DNA of 43,960 bases. Origin: an uncultured Sutterella sp. Lineage in GTDB: Bacteria > Pseudomonadota > Gammaproteobacteria > Burkholderiales > Burkholderiaceae_F. Shown here piece by piece: positions 33,148 through 40,200 of the stretch; within the stretch, counting starts at the first letter, position 1; the number at the start of each line of letters is the position of its first letter. The stretch lies in assembly GCA_905194315.1 (NCBI GenBank), contig CAJJRX010000016.1, positions 1 to 43,960 on the forward strand, written 5' to 3'. Both the position numbers and the translations under genes were made by a program. The notes beneath the pieces were generated by a model. It was not told the DNA's origin. It ran no database searches and saw nothing but the letters and a program-made list of their open reading frames with translations.

Positions 33148-35193
33148 ATGGGACAAGTGGCACAGGGGATTCAGCAGATTCTGAAGAGAGACGGCACACT
33201 CAAGCCGTTTGACGCAGAAAAGATTGTTACCGCAATGACCAAGGCGGGCAAGGCGACCGGAGAGTTCGGCGCCTCCCGTGCCCGTGAGATGGTGGATTTC
33301 CTGGTGCTCCCGCGCCTTGTCGAACGCAACGAGGCAACGCTTCATATCGAGGCGGTGCAGGACGCGGTCGAGCACGCGCTGTTTGAGGCGGGCTACTTCA
33401 CGACGCTGCGCGCCTATATTGTCTACCGCGAAAGCCGCGCCAAGGTGCGCGATGCGAAAAAGAGCTGGATCAACGTCGAGCAGTCGATCAACGAGTATCT
33501 TGATCAGCTCGACTGGCGTGTCAATGCCAACGCCAATCAGGGCTACTCGCTGGGCGGGCTCATCCTGAACGTCTCGGGCAAGGTGGTTGCCAACTACTGG
33601 CTCAACTATATCTATCCGCCCGAGATCGGTACGGCACACCGTCAGGCCGATATTCATATTCATGACCTTGACATGCTCTCGGGGTACTGCGCGGGCTGGA
33701 GCCTTCGCACGCTTCTGAACGAAGGGCTCAACGGCGTTGCCGGCAAGGTGGAGGCGGGCGCGCCCAAACACCTCACCTCGGCCACCGGCCAGATTGTGAA
33801 CTTCCTCGGCACGATGCAAAACGAGTGGGCGGGCGCACAGGCGTTCTCCTCCTTTGACACGTACCTGGCCCCCTTTATCCGCAAGGACAACCTCTCCTAC
33901 GATGAGGTCAAGCAGTCGATTCAGGAGCTCATCTACAACCTCAACGTGCCTTCACGCTGGGGGACACAGACGCCCTTTACCAATCTCACCTTTGACTGGG
34001 TCTGCCCGGAGGATCTGCGCGGACAGCATCCGATGATCGGCGGCGAGACGATGCCCTTTACCTACGGCGATCTGCAGAAGGAAATGGACATGATCAACCG
34101 CGCCTATATTGAGGTGATGCTTCAGGGGGATGCGAAGGGGCGCGTGTTCACGTTCCCGATTCCGACCTACAACATTACGGCGGACTTTGACTGGGACAGC
34201 CCCAATGCGATGCTGCTCTTTGATATGACGGCGCGCTACGGGCTGCCGTACTTCCAGAACTTCATCAACTCCGAGCTCAAGCCCAATATGATCCGCTCGA
34301 TGTGCTGCCGTCTGCAGCTCGATTTGCGTGAGCTCCTCAAGCGCGGCAACGGTCTTTTCGGCTCTGCCGAGCAGACCGGCTCGCTCGGGGTGGTGACGGT
34401 GAACTGCGCGCGTCTGGGCTACCTCTACAAGGGTAACGAGACCGCACTGCTCAAGCGTCTTGACGAGCTGCTGGAACTTGCGAAAACGAGTCTCGAGATT
34501 AAGCGCAAGGTCATTCAGCGCCATATTGATCAGGGGCTTTTCCCCTACACCAAGCGCTACCTCGGCACACTGCGCAACCATTTCTCGACCGTGGGGGTGA
34601 ACGGCATCAATGAGATGATCCGCAATTTCACCAACGACACGGACGACATCACGACGCCCTTCGGTCATGCGTTTGCCCTGCGGCTGCTCGACCATGTGCG
34701 TGAAAAGCTCGTTGCCTTCCAGGAGGAGACGGACCATATGTACAACCTTGAGGCCACGCCGGCCGAAGGCACGACATACCGTTTTGCCAAGGAGGACAAG
34801 AAGCGCTTCCCGGATATTCTGCAGGCGGGCACGCCTGAGCATCCGTACTACACGAACTCCTCGCAGCTGCCGGTGAACTTCACCGACGACCCGTTCGAGG
34901 CGCTCGAGCGTCAGGATGATCTGCAGCGCAAGTACACGGGCGGCACCGTGCTGCATCTGTACATGAACGAGACGGTCTCCTCGGCCGAGGCCTGCCGGGA
35001 TCTCGTGCGCCGCGCGCTCACGAATTTCCGCCTCCCGTATATCACGATTACGCCGACGTTCTCGATCTGCCCCAAACACGGGTATCTGCCGGGACGCCAT
35101 GATTTCTGCCCGAAGTGTGACGCCGAGCTCATCGCTGCCAAGCGCGCGAAACTTGCCGCCGCTGAACGCGCCTCGGGCGCAGGCAATGCCTGA
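33148..35193 (+). CDS. nrdD: Anaerobic ribonucleotide reductase catalytic chain lacking glycyl-radical loop
   Basis: 681 residues. Class III enzyme reducing ribonucleoside triphosphates without oxygen. An N-terminal ATP-cone (about 1-95, IQQILKRDGTLKPFDAEKI) for allosteric control precedes the ten-stranded barrel, with HIHDLDMLSGYCAGWSL and the MCCRLQLDL block. The chain continues to the zinc ribbon ICPKHGYLPGRHDFCPKC at about 640-657, then ends in a short Ala/Lys-rich tail. In ordinary NrdD the RVxGY glycyl-radical segment follows the ribbon in the same chain; here it is missing and is encoded by the next gene. AGAGG precedes the ATG at 33148. NrdR boxes lie upstream. Confidence 0.95.
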   Translation: MGQVAQGIQQILKRDGTLKPFDAEKIVTAMTKAGKATGEFGASRAREMVDFLVLPRLVERNEATLHIEAVQDAVEHALFEAGYFTTLRAYIVYRESRAKVRDAKKSWINVEQSINEYLDQLDWRVNANANQGYSLGGLILNVSGKVVANYWLNYIYPPEIGTAHRQADIHIHDLDMLSGYCAGWSLRTLLNEGLNGVAGKVEAGAPKHLTSATGQIVNFLGTMQNEWAGAQAFSSFDTYLAPFIRKDNLSYDEVKQSIQELIYNLNVPSRWGTQTPFTNLTFDWVCPEDLRGQHPMIGGETMPFTYGDLQKEMDMINRAYIEVMLQGDAKGRVFTFPIPTYNITADFDWDSPNAMLLFDMTARYGLPYFQNFINSELKPNMIRSMCCRLQLDLRELLKRGNGLFGSAEQTGSLGVVTVNCARLGYLYKGNETALLKRLDELLELAKTSLEIKRKVIQRHIDQGLFPYTKRYLGTLRNHFSTVGVNGINEMIRNFTNDTDDITTPFGHAFALRLLDHVREKLVAFQEETDHMYNLEATPAEGTTYRFAKEDKKRFPDILQAGTPEHPYYTNSSQLPVNFTDDPFEALERQDDLQRKYTGGTVLHLYMNETVSSAEACRDLVRRALTNFRLPYITITPTFSICPKHGYLPGRHDFCPKCDAELIAAKRAKLAAAERASGAGNA

Positions 35194-35227
35194 GAATTTG
35201 TTTTTTGGTCAAAAGGAGTAAAAAGAG

Positions 35228-35416
35228 ATGACACAGCAGAAGACTTGTGACAATATTGAACTCAAAGATGCAGAACGCCAGCCCTGTGAAGTCTGGACCC
35301 GTGTGATGGGTTACCATCGCCCGGTGCAGAGTTTCAACACCGGAAAAAAAGGCGAGTTTGAAGAGCGCGTCTGCTTTACCGAGCAGGCTGCGGCTCAACA
35401 CAAGGATGCAAAGTAA
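35228..35416 (+). CDS. Separate glycyl-radical domain of anaerobic ribonucleotide reductase
   Basis: 62 residues. It contains CEVWTRVMGYHRPVQSFN, the C-terminal glycyl-radical segment of class III reductases; Gly28 in RVMGY is the predicted radical carrier made by the activase. The end, GKKGEFEERVCF, also matches the usual NrdD C-terminus. It has its own Shine-Dalgarno sequence AAGGAG (35213-35218, 9-base spacing) and an N-terminal extension (MTQQKTCDNIELKDAERQP) absent from fused NrdD, so this is a designed split, not a sequencing frameshift. It presumably docks on the NrdD barrel as YfiD/GrcA does on pyruvate formate-lyase. The activase gene follows after 3 bases. Confidence 0.88.
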   Translation: MTQQKTCDNIELKDAERQPCEVWTRVMGYHRPVQSFNTGKKGEFEERVCFTEQAAAQHKDAK

Positions 35417-35419
35417 ATC

Positions 35420-36181
35420 ATGTCGGTTCAGTGTGGTGTGAGTGCTGATTTTCTGCCCGCAAGGGCAGAGGAGCTTCGTATTGCCGGCATCACGCCGTTT
35501 ACGTCCATCGATTTCCCGGGGAGACTCTCCGCGGTGATTTTCCTGCAGGGCTGCCCCTGCCGCTGCTGCTACTGCCAGAACTCGTGGATGCAGCCGCGCA
35601 CGTTCAATGTGCGGCTCGCCCACAACAGCTGGAGTGACGTCACGACGCTGCTTGAAAAGCGTAAGGGCCTGCTCGACGGGGTGGTTTTCTCGGGCGGCGA
35701 GCCCACGATGGATCCCGCGCTTCGCGCTGCAATCGAATGGGTCAAGGCTCGCGGCTATGCTGTCGGGCTGCACACCTCGGGCATGTACCCGAAGCGCCTC
35801 AGGGAGCTGCTGCCCCTGATTGACTGGGTCGGGCTCGATGTGAAGGCGCCCCCGCAGGACGCGTTTCACTACGAATCGGTCACCAACCTCAAAAAGAGCG
35901 CCGCGCTCTTTAAGGAGAGTTTCGATCTGGTGCGTGCAGCGGGCATTCCGGTGGAATACCGCACGACGGCCCACCCGGACTTTCTCGACGAGGACACCCT
36001 TGAGGACCTGGCCGGCTATCTGGAAAAAGAGGGGGTGAAGGACTGGGTGCTGCAGATCTACCGCCGTCCCAACTCGGGGCTTGTGAATCTGTTCCCCAAC
36101 GTGCTTGACACCTGGCCGAGCGAGGCGTTTATCGAGCGGCAGAAAAAGCGCTTCGAGAACTTCCTGATCCGCCGCGGCTGA
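35420..36181 (+). CDS. nrdG: Anaerobic ribonucleotide reductase activating protein
   Basis: 253 residues. A radical-SAM enzyme that abstracts hydrogen from the glycyl residue of the reductase. The cluster motif CxxxCxxC is visible as Cys45, Cys49 and Cys52 in GCPCRCCYCQN. GVVFSGGEPTMDPAL is the SAM-binding GGE block. DFPGRLSAVIFLQGC is typical of the longer NrdG subfamily (about 230-250 residues) rather than the 154-residue E. coli type. It closes the nrdD operon and ends at a terminator. Confidence 0.93.
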   Translation: MSVQCGVSADFLPARAEELRIAGITPFTSIDFPGRLSAVIFLQGCPCRCCYCQNSWMQPRTFNVRLAHNSWSDVTTLLEKRKGLLDGVVFSGGEPTMDPALRAAIEWVKARGYAVGLHTSGMYPKRLRELLPLIDWVGLDVKAPPQDAFHYESVTNLKKSAALFKESFDLVRAAGIPVEYRTTAHPDFLDEDTLEDLAGYLEKEGVKDWVLQIYRRPNSGLVNLFPNVLDTWPSEAFIERQKKRFENFLIRRG

Positions 36182-36209
36182 TCGCGGCCTGATTAAAGGG
36201 CGCAAACAA

Positions 36210-36243
36210 AAAGCGTGATGACTTAAAAAGTTCATCACGCTTT
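36210..36243. terminator. Bidirectional terminator between nrdG and HU gene
   Basis: AAAGCGTGATG/CATCACGCTTT stem. The plus exit is TTTCTTTTTC; the minus exit is a T-run toward TTTGTTTG. Confidence 0.85.
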
Positions 36244-36267
36244 CTTTTTCAAGTGAACCTGGACGGG

Positions 36268-36561
36268 TTACTTGCCGCCTTCAATGCCGGTATTCACGAT
36301 TTCCTTGAAGTACGAACCTGCGGTGAAGCGGGGTTTGCGCATGGCCGGAATCTGAATGGCTTCGCCGGTCGTGGGGTTGCGGCCCGTGCGCGGTGCGCAC
36401 TCAACGGCCTTGAAAGAACCGAAACCGATCAGCGTCACAGCTTCACCCTGCGTGACTGCGGTCATGATTTCTTCAAACACCGTGACAACGATACGGTCGG
36501 CTTCCGCCTTGGAAATACCATGCTTGTCACTGACGCGTTCTACAAGTTCCTGTCTATTCAT
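36268..36561 (-). CDS. hup: HU-family DNA-binding protein
   Basis: 97 residues. A dimeric histone-like protein that bends and compacts DNA. The N-terminal helical part is MNRQELVERVSDKHGISKAE, followed by VTLIGFGSFKAVECAPRTGRNPTTGEAIQIPA, which carries the family signature GFGxF and the RxGRNPxTG beta-arm. The Pro at the arm tip is retained. GGAG stands 7 bases before the ATG. HU rather than IHF is favoured by the QIPA arm sequence. Monocistronic. Confidence 0.93.
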   Translation of the reverse strand: MNRQELVERVSDKHGISKAEADRIVVTVFEEIMTAVTQGEAVTLIGFGSFKAVECAPRTGRNPTTGEAIQIPAMRKPRFTAGSYFKEIVNTGIEGGK

Positions 36562-36862
36562 AGATTGCTCCGTTAACTACCCCGGACTTCTCGCCGGTCC
36601 CGGGTATAAAAACACCAACCCGCACCATTCCTGAGGAACGAGAAAACGGTGGGGCAATGATTCTGTGTGAGTTAGCACAGAACCGATTGAGTTATTCAAC
36701 CGCTGGTCGGGCGCATGAGCGACTGCCGCGTGCTGAGGTCCCGCTCCTTAGAACCGGTTTACACTCCAGAAGTGCAGCGCCGGTTCGTAGAACGGTGGGT
36801 ATGCCAGAAATGAAAGCAAACCTCCACGATACCTATTTTACATTCTATTTCTTAATTATTCC

Positions 36863-36878
36863 TCAGTGAAATCCCTAA
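36863..36878. promoter_or_regulatory. Degenerate copy of the TTAGGGT-type palindrome
   Basis: TCAGTGAAATCCCTAA differs from the copy at 40117 (TAAGGGAAATCCCTAA) at two positions, both in the left arm. About 300 bases upstream of hup. Confidence 0.3.
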
Positions 36879-36973
36879 AGAATGCTCATTTTTAGGACGT
36901 TTTCAGAAAAAAATCATTTTTCGGGGGATTTAGAGGTAAAAAAATGTTGCCAAAAAGACACTGGGTTTTCACT

Positions 36974-36991
36974 ATACCTACAAATAGGTAT
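36974..36991. promoter_or_regulatory. Palindrome ATACCTA-CAAA-TAGGTAT
   Basis: Perfect 7-4-7 palindrome. It lies between a possible -35 (TTTTCA, 36966) and -10 (TATTCA, 36989), where it could repress the adjacent candidate RNA. Confidence 0.4.
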
Positions 36992-37000
36992 TCAAAGAGG

Positions 37001-37188
37001 AGTATAAGATCCCGGCTCAGCAAAAGTCAAAAGCAAAATTTACAAATAGAGAATACTAATGACTTGAAAAAGAGACGTATTTTAGGCAGAATGTACTTAC
37101 AGACATAGAAGGGCGCAGCCGGTAGCGAATGTTACTGACTACCCCTTGGTGGTATTTTTGAGTCAGGCAGTCCCTGACTCTTTTTTTT
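37001..37188 (+). ncRNA. Candidate small RNA with orphan terminator
   Basis: A strong terminator, GAGTCAGG-CAGTC-CCTGACTC and eight T (37160-37188), points along the plus strand although no plus-strand gene lies between hup (minus) and it. A long-range CCGGCT/AGCCGG pairing and a GGTAG/CTACC hairpin occur within the upstream 150 bases. The 5' end is estimated from weak promoter elements near 36966-36994. No good open frame is covered. Not a family I recognise. Confidence 0.4.
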
Positions 37189-37235
37189 GCCTGATTTTTT
37201 TGAGAGAAAAAAGAAACACTCAAATAAAAGCGTTT

Positions 37236-38288
37236 TTAGCGTTCGTTTCTCGGCACCAGGATTTCGACGAGTTCACGGATATCCGGTGTGACCCGAAGCA
37301 GGTGTCTCGCACGTCTTTTCTCCCGGTACGTGAGTACCGGCTCGAGACTCTCGCGGGTGAGTCGTGCGGTGCTCTGACCGCGTTTTTCAGCCGCAAGGGC
37401 GAGCACATACGCGTTGAAGCGGCTGATGGGAAGGATGTTGCCGGAGAGGAAAAAGCCCGAGAGGGTGGCAATCGCCGAGGCGCTGCCGCCTTCGGCCGCA
37501 CGGCATGTCCAGCGCAGCGCCTCTCTGAGGTTGACCTTCGTGCCCTGACCCGACCAGTACTGCAGCCCGAGGCGGAACTGCGCATCGAGCGTGCCGGTAA
37601 TCGCCGCCTCGCGCAGCCAGAACTGCGCATCACGCGGCCCCGCGGGGGAGTCTTCGCCGCGCATCAGGCGCGAGAGCTCGAAAGCGGCTCTTGAATCCGC
37701 GCCACTGGCGGCCTTCTCAAGCCAGTAGCGCCCCTGGGTGCGGTCGGCTGCCGTGCCTTGCCCTCTGACATAGGCCATGCCCGCTTCGCGTGCCGAGGCG
37801 GCGTCGCCCGCCGCACCGGCGAGCCGCTGCCAGTAGAGTGCGCGGGCGGGATCGGCTGCCACGCCGAGCCCCTCGGTATAGAGTTTTGCCAGGAGTTTCT
37901 GTGCATCGAGCTGACCGGCGAGGGCGGCACGGGTAATGAGTGCGGCGCCCGCCTCAAGATTCTGTTTGAGCCCCTGGCCGCGCAGGGTCAGGAGGCCGAG
38001 CAGGTAAAGCCCTTCACGATGCCCGGCCGCGGCGGCCGGACGCACCAGCAGTAGAATGCGCCGGTTGACGGTGCTCCCCGCCGGGTTGGCCAGCAGGTGG
38101 TAGGCGAGCTCGCAGCGCGCATCATTGTTGCCCGCTCGCGCGAGGGCCGTGATCCGTTCGAGTTCTCTGAGCGCCTCGTCGCCCGAGAGCGGTCTTGCAC
38201 GCACAACGCCGCTCAGCAGATCGACCACCCCGCCGCGGGTGAGGGTTCTGTCGGGGAGCGTAAACCGTGCGTCAGGAACTTTGGGCAT
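37236..38288 (-). CDS. Sel1-repeat protein
   Basis: 350 residues, no signal peptide or membrane segment. About six Sel1-like repeats (each about 36 residues) run from residue 60 to about 290: AGHREGLYLLGLLTLRGQGLKQN, then AQKLLAKLYTEGLGVAADPARALYW, AGMAYVRGQGTAADRTQGRYWLEKAA and AQFRLGLQYWSGQGTKVNLREALRW. Such superhelical solenoids mediate protein-protein contacts; partner unknown. It forms an apparent operon with the membrane-protein gene at 38307. Confidence 0.85.
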   Translation of the reverse strand: MPKVPDARFTLPDRTLTRGGVVDLLSGVVRARPLSGDEALRELERITALARAGNNDARCELAYHLLANPAGSTVNRRILLLVRPAAAAGHREGLYLLGLLTLRGQGLKQNLEAGAALITRAALAGQLDAQKLLAKLYTEGLGVAADPARALYWQRLAGAAGDAASAREAGMAYVRGQGTAADRTQGRYWLEKAASGADSRAAFELSRLMRGEDSPAGPRDAQFWLREAAITGTLDAQFRLGLQYWSGQGTKVNLREALRWTCRAAEGGSASAIATLSGFFLSGNILPISRFNAYVLALAAEKRGQSTARLTRESLEPVLTYREKRRARHLLRVTPDIRELVEILVPRNER

Positions 38289-38306
38289 CGTCTCAGCCGC
38301 CCTCCA

Positions 38307-38891
38307 TCAGGGGGCGGGCGCAGGCTTGCCCGCACCGTCGGCTGCGGGCTTCTCTACTGCGGCAGGTTCGACCACCACGTCGCCGTTTGCGTTTTTGCGG
38401 ATCACGACGCCATTGTCCGCCGCGGGTGCCGTGAGTGCCGGCACGGGCCGCGTATCAAACATCGAGAGTGCCAGACCGATCGAGACGCCGGTCATTGCGT
38501 AGAGCACCCAGCACAGGCCGCCGATCACAATCATGCGACCGATGGGGCGCACCGTCCAGGCACGGTCCTTTTCGCCGAGTGCCCTGACATACTTCACCTG
38601 GGCGAGGCCGGAGGTGAAAAACCACGCCAGCCACATCACCAGCAGCACGTACGGGCCCGAGTAGCGCATGGCGGGTTCGTCCACAAAAACGGCCTGCATC
38701 ACAAGGTAGAGCCCGATAAACCAGAGCGTGGCACGCGACCACAGACGCGAGCCGCGTGCACGGCCGCGCTCGCCGAGCACCTCCCAGTTCTGAGCCTGCA
38801 GATGGCCGCCAAAAAGCGGGGTGAAGAGAAACGTGAGAAAAACCACCGCAGTCGGGGAGTAGAGCGAGGGGAGGGGTTTTGTTTTTGCCAT
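38307..38891 (-). CDS. Membrane protein of unknown function
   Basis: About 194 residues from the ATG at 38891; a GTG at 38909 is an alternative with no better ribosome binding site. Four hydrophobic segments are visible: PTAVVFLTFLFTPLFGG, LWFIGLYLVMQAVFV, YVLLVMWLAWFFTSG and MIVIGGLCWVLYAMTGVSIGLAL. A Pro/Ala-rich soluble tail (about 150-194) follows. I do not recognise the family. The 18-base gap to the Sel1-repeat gene suggests joint function at the inner membrane. Confidence 0.75.
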   Translation of the reverse strand: MAKTKPLPSLYSPTAVVFLTFLFTPLFGGHLQAQNWEVLGERGRARGSRLWSRATLWFIGLYLVMQAVFVDEPAMRYSGPYVLLVMWLAWFFTSGLAQVKYVRALGEKDRAWTVRPIGRMIVIGGLCWVLYAMTGVSIGLALSMFDTRPVPALTAPAADNGVVIRKNANGDVVVEPAAVEKPAADGAGKPAPAP

Positions 38892-39068
38892 TTTTGTCCG
38901 GTCAGTCACCGTAGAGGAAATAAAGTGCGTCTATTGTAGCTGATCGCCGGCCGGAGGCAGCGCGCCCGAGGCTTGAGAAGTGGCGGCATTGGCGCTAGAC
39001 TTTTGTCTGTACAACTGCGCAAAAGACTTACCGTACAGCCAGACTGTCCGGACTCACTGGAAACCGCT

Positions 39069-39572
39069 ATGTCTAAACTTCTCACTTCTGTGTTGACGCT
39101 TGCCCTTGCCGGGGCACTTGTGAGCGGATGTGCCTCCGTGAAGAATCTCTTCACGGATACGCCCGAGGTAAAGAACCCTTACCGGGACGCCTTCAGGGTT
39201 TATGAGGAGCCGTGTGTGATTCCGCTTGCCGAACACTCTCCCACGCTCGACGTGATGCTCATCAATACGATGAAGGACCGCGGCCTCAAACCGCAGCTCG
39301 TTGACGAGCACGATGAGGAGCGGATCAAAGCCTGCCGCATCACGGTGCACTTCAGTGTGGAGGGGCTCGACAATATCGCCATCGGTGTCAAGGGAATGTC
39401 GCTGTTTTACCGGGATCATAAAACAGGGGAAACCTACTGGGTCGGCATGGGAAAACAGAGCCGCTTTAATATGCCTGAACTTGTGAGCAGCGGACTGGAA
39501 AACCATGACCCGCAGGTGATGATGCGTCAGCTCGTCGAGCGTCTGTACCCGGAGCGAATCATCCGGGAATAG
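39069..39572 (+). CDS. Predicted lipoprotein of unknown function
   Basis: 167 residues from the ATG at 39069. The N-terminus MSKLLTSVLTLALAGALVSG followed by Cys21 is a classic lipoprotein signal with the lipobox LVSGC. The mature domain of about 147 residues (VKNPYRDAFRVYEEPCVIPL, then ITVHFSVEGLDNIAIGVKGMSLFY) resembles small Sbal_3080/DUF-type proteobacterial lipoproteins, which is only a loose match. Residue 2 after Cys is Ala, so sorting to the outer membrane is expected. Divergent from the membrane-protein gene. Confidence 0.82.
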   Translation: MSKLLTSVLTLALAGALVSGCASVKNLFTDTPEVKNPYRDAFRVYEEPCVIPLAEHSPTLDVMLINTMKDRGLKPQLVDEHDEERIKACRITVHFSVEGLDNIAIGVKGMSLFYRDHKTGETYWVGMGKQSRFNMPELVSSGLENHDPQVMMRQLVERLYPERIIRE

Positions 39573-39576
39573 CGTC

Positions 39577-39592
39577 CTAGGGATTACCCTTA
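39577..39592. promoter_or_regulatory. TTAGGGT-type palindrome before the RNA candidate
   Basis: CTAGGGATTACCCTTA, directly after the lipoprotein stop and about 95-110 bases before the -10 box of the RNA candidate. Confidence 0.45.
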
Positions 39593-39684
39593 AAACACAA
39601 GTTTTTTCTTTACTTAAGTCAAATGTTTTTAAAAAGTAAGGGATTACTACACCTTAATGATTAGATATTTAGGAATGCTTTAGC

Positions 39685-39690
39685 TACAAT
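39685..39690 (+). promoter_or_regulatory. -10 element of RNA candidate
   Basis: TACAAT in GCTACAATAA, the same context as the MFS promoter at 40112. The -35 is weak (TAGATA-like). Confidence 0.5.
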
Positions 39691-39696
39691 AACCTC

Positions 39697-39952
39697 ATCA
39701 GATGGATCTGGACTGTCCGTCTGTGCGACTGTTTTCAGGCAGAGACAATCGCTTTAGCAAAGGCGGTGCGACCGTAATCGTTGGGGAATGTGAGCGGTCA
39801 GAAAGCACTGTCCTGCAGTTGTCCGACAGGGCGCTGACGAGTCGGGGGACTATAACGCCCGGCCGGACAATAGAAGTCTTGTAATGTTCCTGACTTCTAG
39901 ACCAACCACGAAAGGGGAAGCGATCTCACCAGTCGCCTCCCCTTGTTTTTTT
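39697..39952 (+). ncRNA. Candidate structured RNA of about 256 nt with own promoter and terminator
   Basis: Five successive helices can be drawn. H1: GTCT-G-TGC (39719-39726) with GCA-G-AGAC (39739-39746). H2: GACCG (39770-39774) with CGGTC (39795-39799). H3: nested TTGTCCG/CGGACAA (39819-39825, 39864-39870), GGGCG/CGCCC (39829-39833, 39856-39860) and AGTC-GGGG-GACT (39840-39851). H4: TAGAAGTC/GACTTCTA (39871-39878, 39892-39899). H5: terminator (39912-39944) plus T-run. The only open frame, 60 codons from 39702, lacks a ribosome binding site and crosses H1 to H4. It does not match tmRNA, RNase P, 4.5S, 6S or riboswitches I know. Confidence 0.6.
39912..39952 (+). terminator. Terminator of the RNA candidate
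   Basis: AAGGGGA-A-GCGA pairs with TCGC-C-TCCCCTT over a 9-base loop, followed by GTTTTTTT. Confidence 0.88.
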
Positions 39953-40111
39953 GCCTCCCGCCTTTCCACCGTTTCCGCCTTTTCCGCCTTTTCCGTTTAT
40001 CCCTAGAGCCGCACCGCTCTCACGCCCGTCTTTTGAGCGGCTTGCCGGATTTTTTCCGCGCGCAGCGAAAATAGTTACCCTCTCTTATGAATATGGCGGC
40101 ATAAGCTTTGC

Positions 40112-40132
40112 TACAATAAGGGAAATCCCTAA
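40112..40132 (+). promoter_or_regulatory. MFS promoter -10 with overlapping palindrome
   Basis: TACAAT (40112-40117) is immediately followed by TAAGGGAAATCCCTAA (40117-40132), so the operator covers the expected transcription start, a typical repressor position. Confidence 0.6.
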
Positions 40133-40148
40133 TATTCACTATCGAAAA

Positions 40149-40180
40149 AGCGCTGCTCAATACTGTATGTGAGTAGCGCT
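40149..40180 (+). repeat. Leader hairpin before the MFS gene
   Basis: AGCGCT-G-CTC pairs with GAG-T-AGCGCT over a 12-base loop, ending 20 bases before the ATG. No T-run follows, so it would act on translation or stability rather than end transcription. Confidence 0.55.
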
Positions 40181-40200
40181 ATTGTGCGTTGTAGACAACT

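Larger units (their letters stand above)
36562..37235. other. 0.67-kb non-coding stretch upstream of hup
   Basis: Holds the hup promoter and several hairpins (TTCTGTG/CACAGAA near 36660-36682; AACCGG-N4-CACT/AGTG-N5-CCGGTT at 36752-36785). It also has a degenerate copy of the TTAGGGT-type palindrome (36863), the palindrome ATACCTA-CAAA-TAGGTAT (36974) and a candidate small RNA ending at 37188. No protein-like frame is seen. Confidence 0.5.
39573..40200. other. Gene-free region with RNA candidate and MFS promoter
   Basis: Two copies of the TTAGGGT-type palindrome (39577, 40117), a partial copy (AAGGGATTAC near 39639), a structured RNA candidate (39697-39952), a pyrimidine-rich tract with tandem 9-base units of the form CGCCTTTTC (about 39957-40002), and the promoter and leader hairpin of the MFS gene. 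Short reading frames here are low-complexity. Confidence 0.6.

Noticed and set aside
33148..35416. Frameshift as the cause of the split NrdD
   Set aside because: The two frames are separated by 34 bases with a stop, a strong Shine-Dalgarno sequence and a new N-terminal extension; the reductase chain also has its own tail after the zinc ribbon.
36752..36800. Possible tRNA-like element (GGTTCG near 36782)
   Set aside because: No acceptor stem, D arm or anticodon arm can be built around it.
39702..39884. 60-codon frame inside the RNA candidate
   Set aside because: No Shine-Dalgarno sequence, begins about 5 bases from the predicted transcript start, and the sequence is better explained by the nested helices.
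39951..40172. 73-codon frame beginning with a Pro-Phe repeat
   Set aside because: The PPFPPFPPF pattern is only the translation of the pyrimidine repeat; it runs through the MFS promoter and operator.
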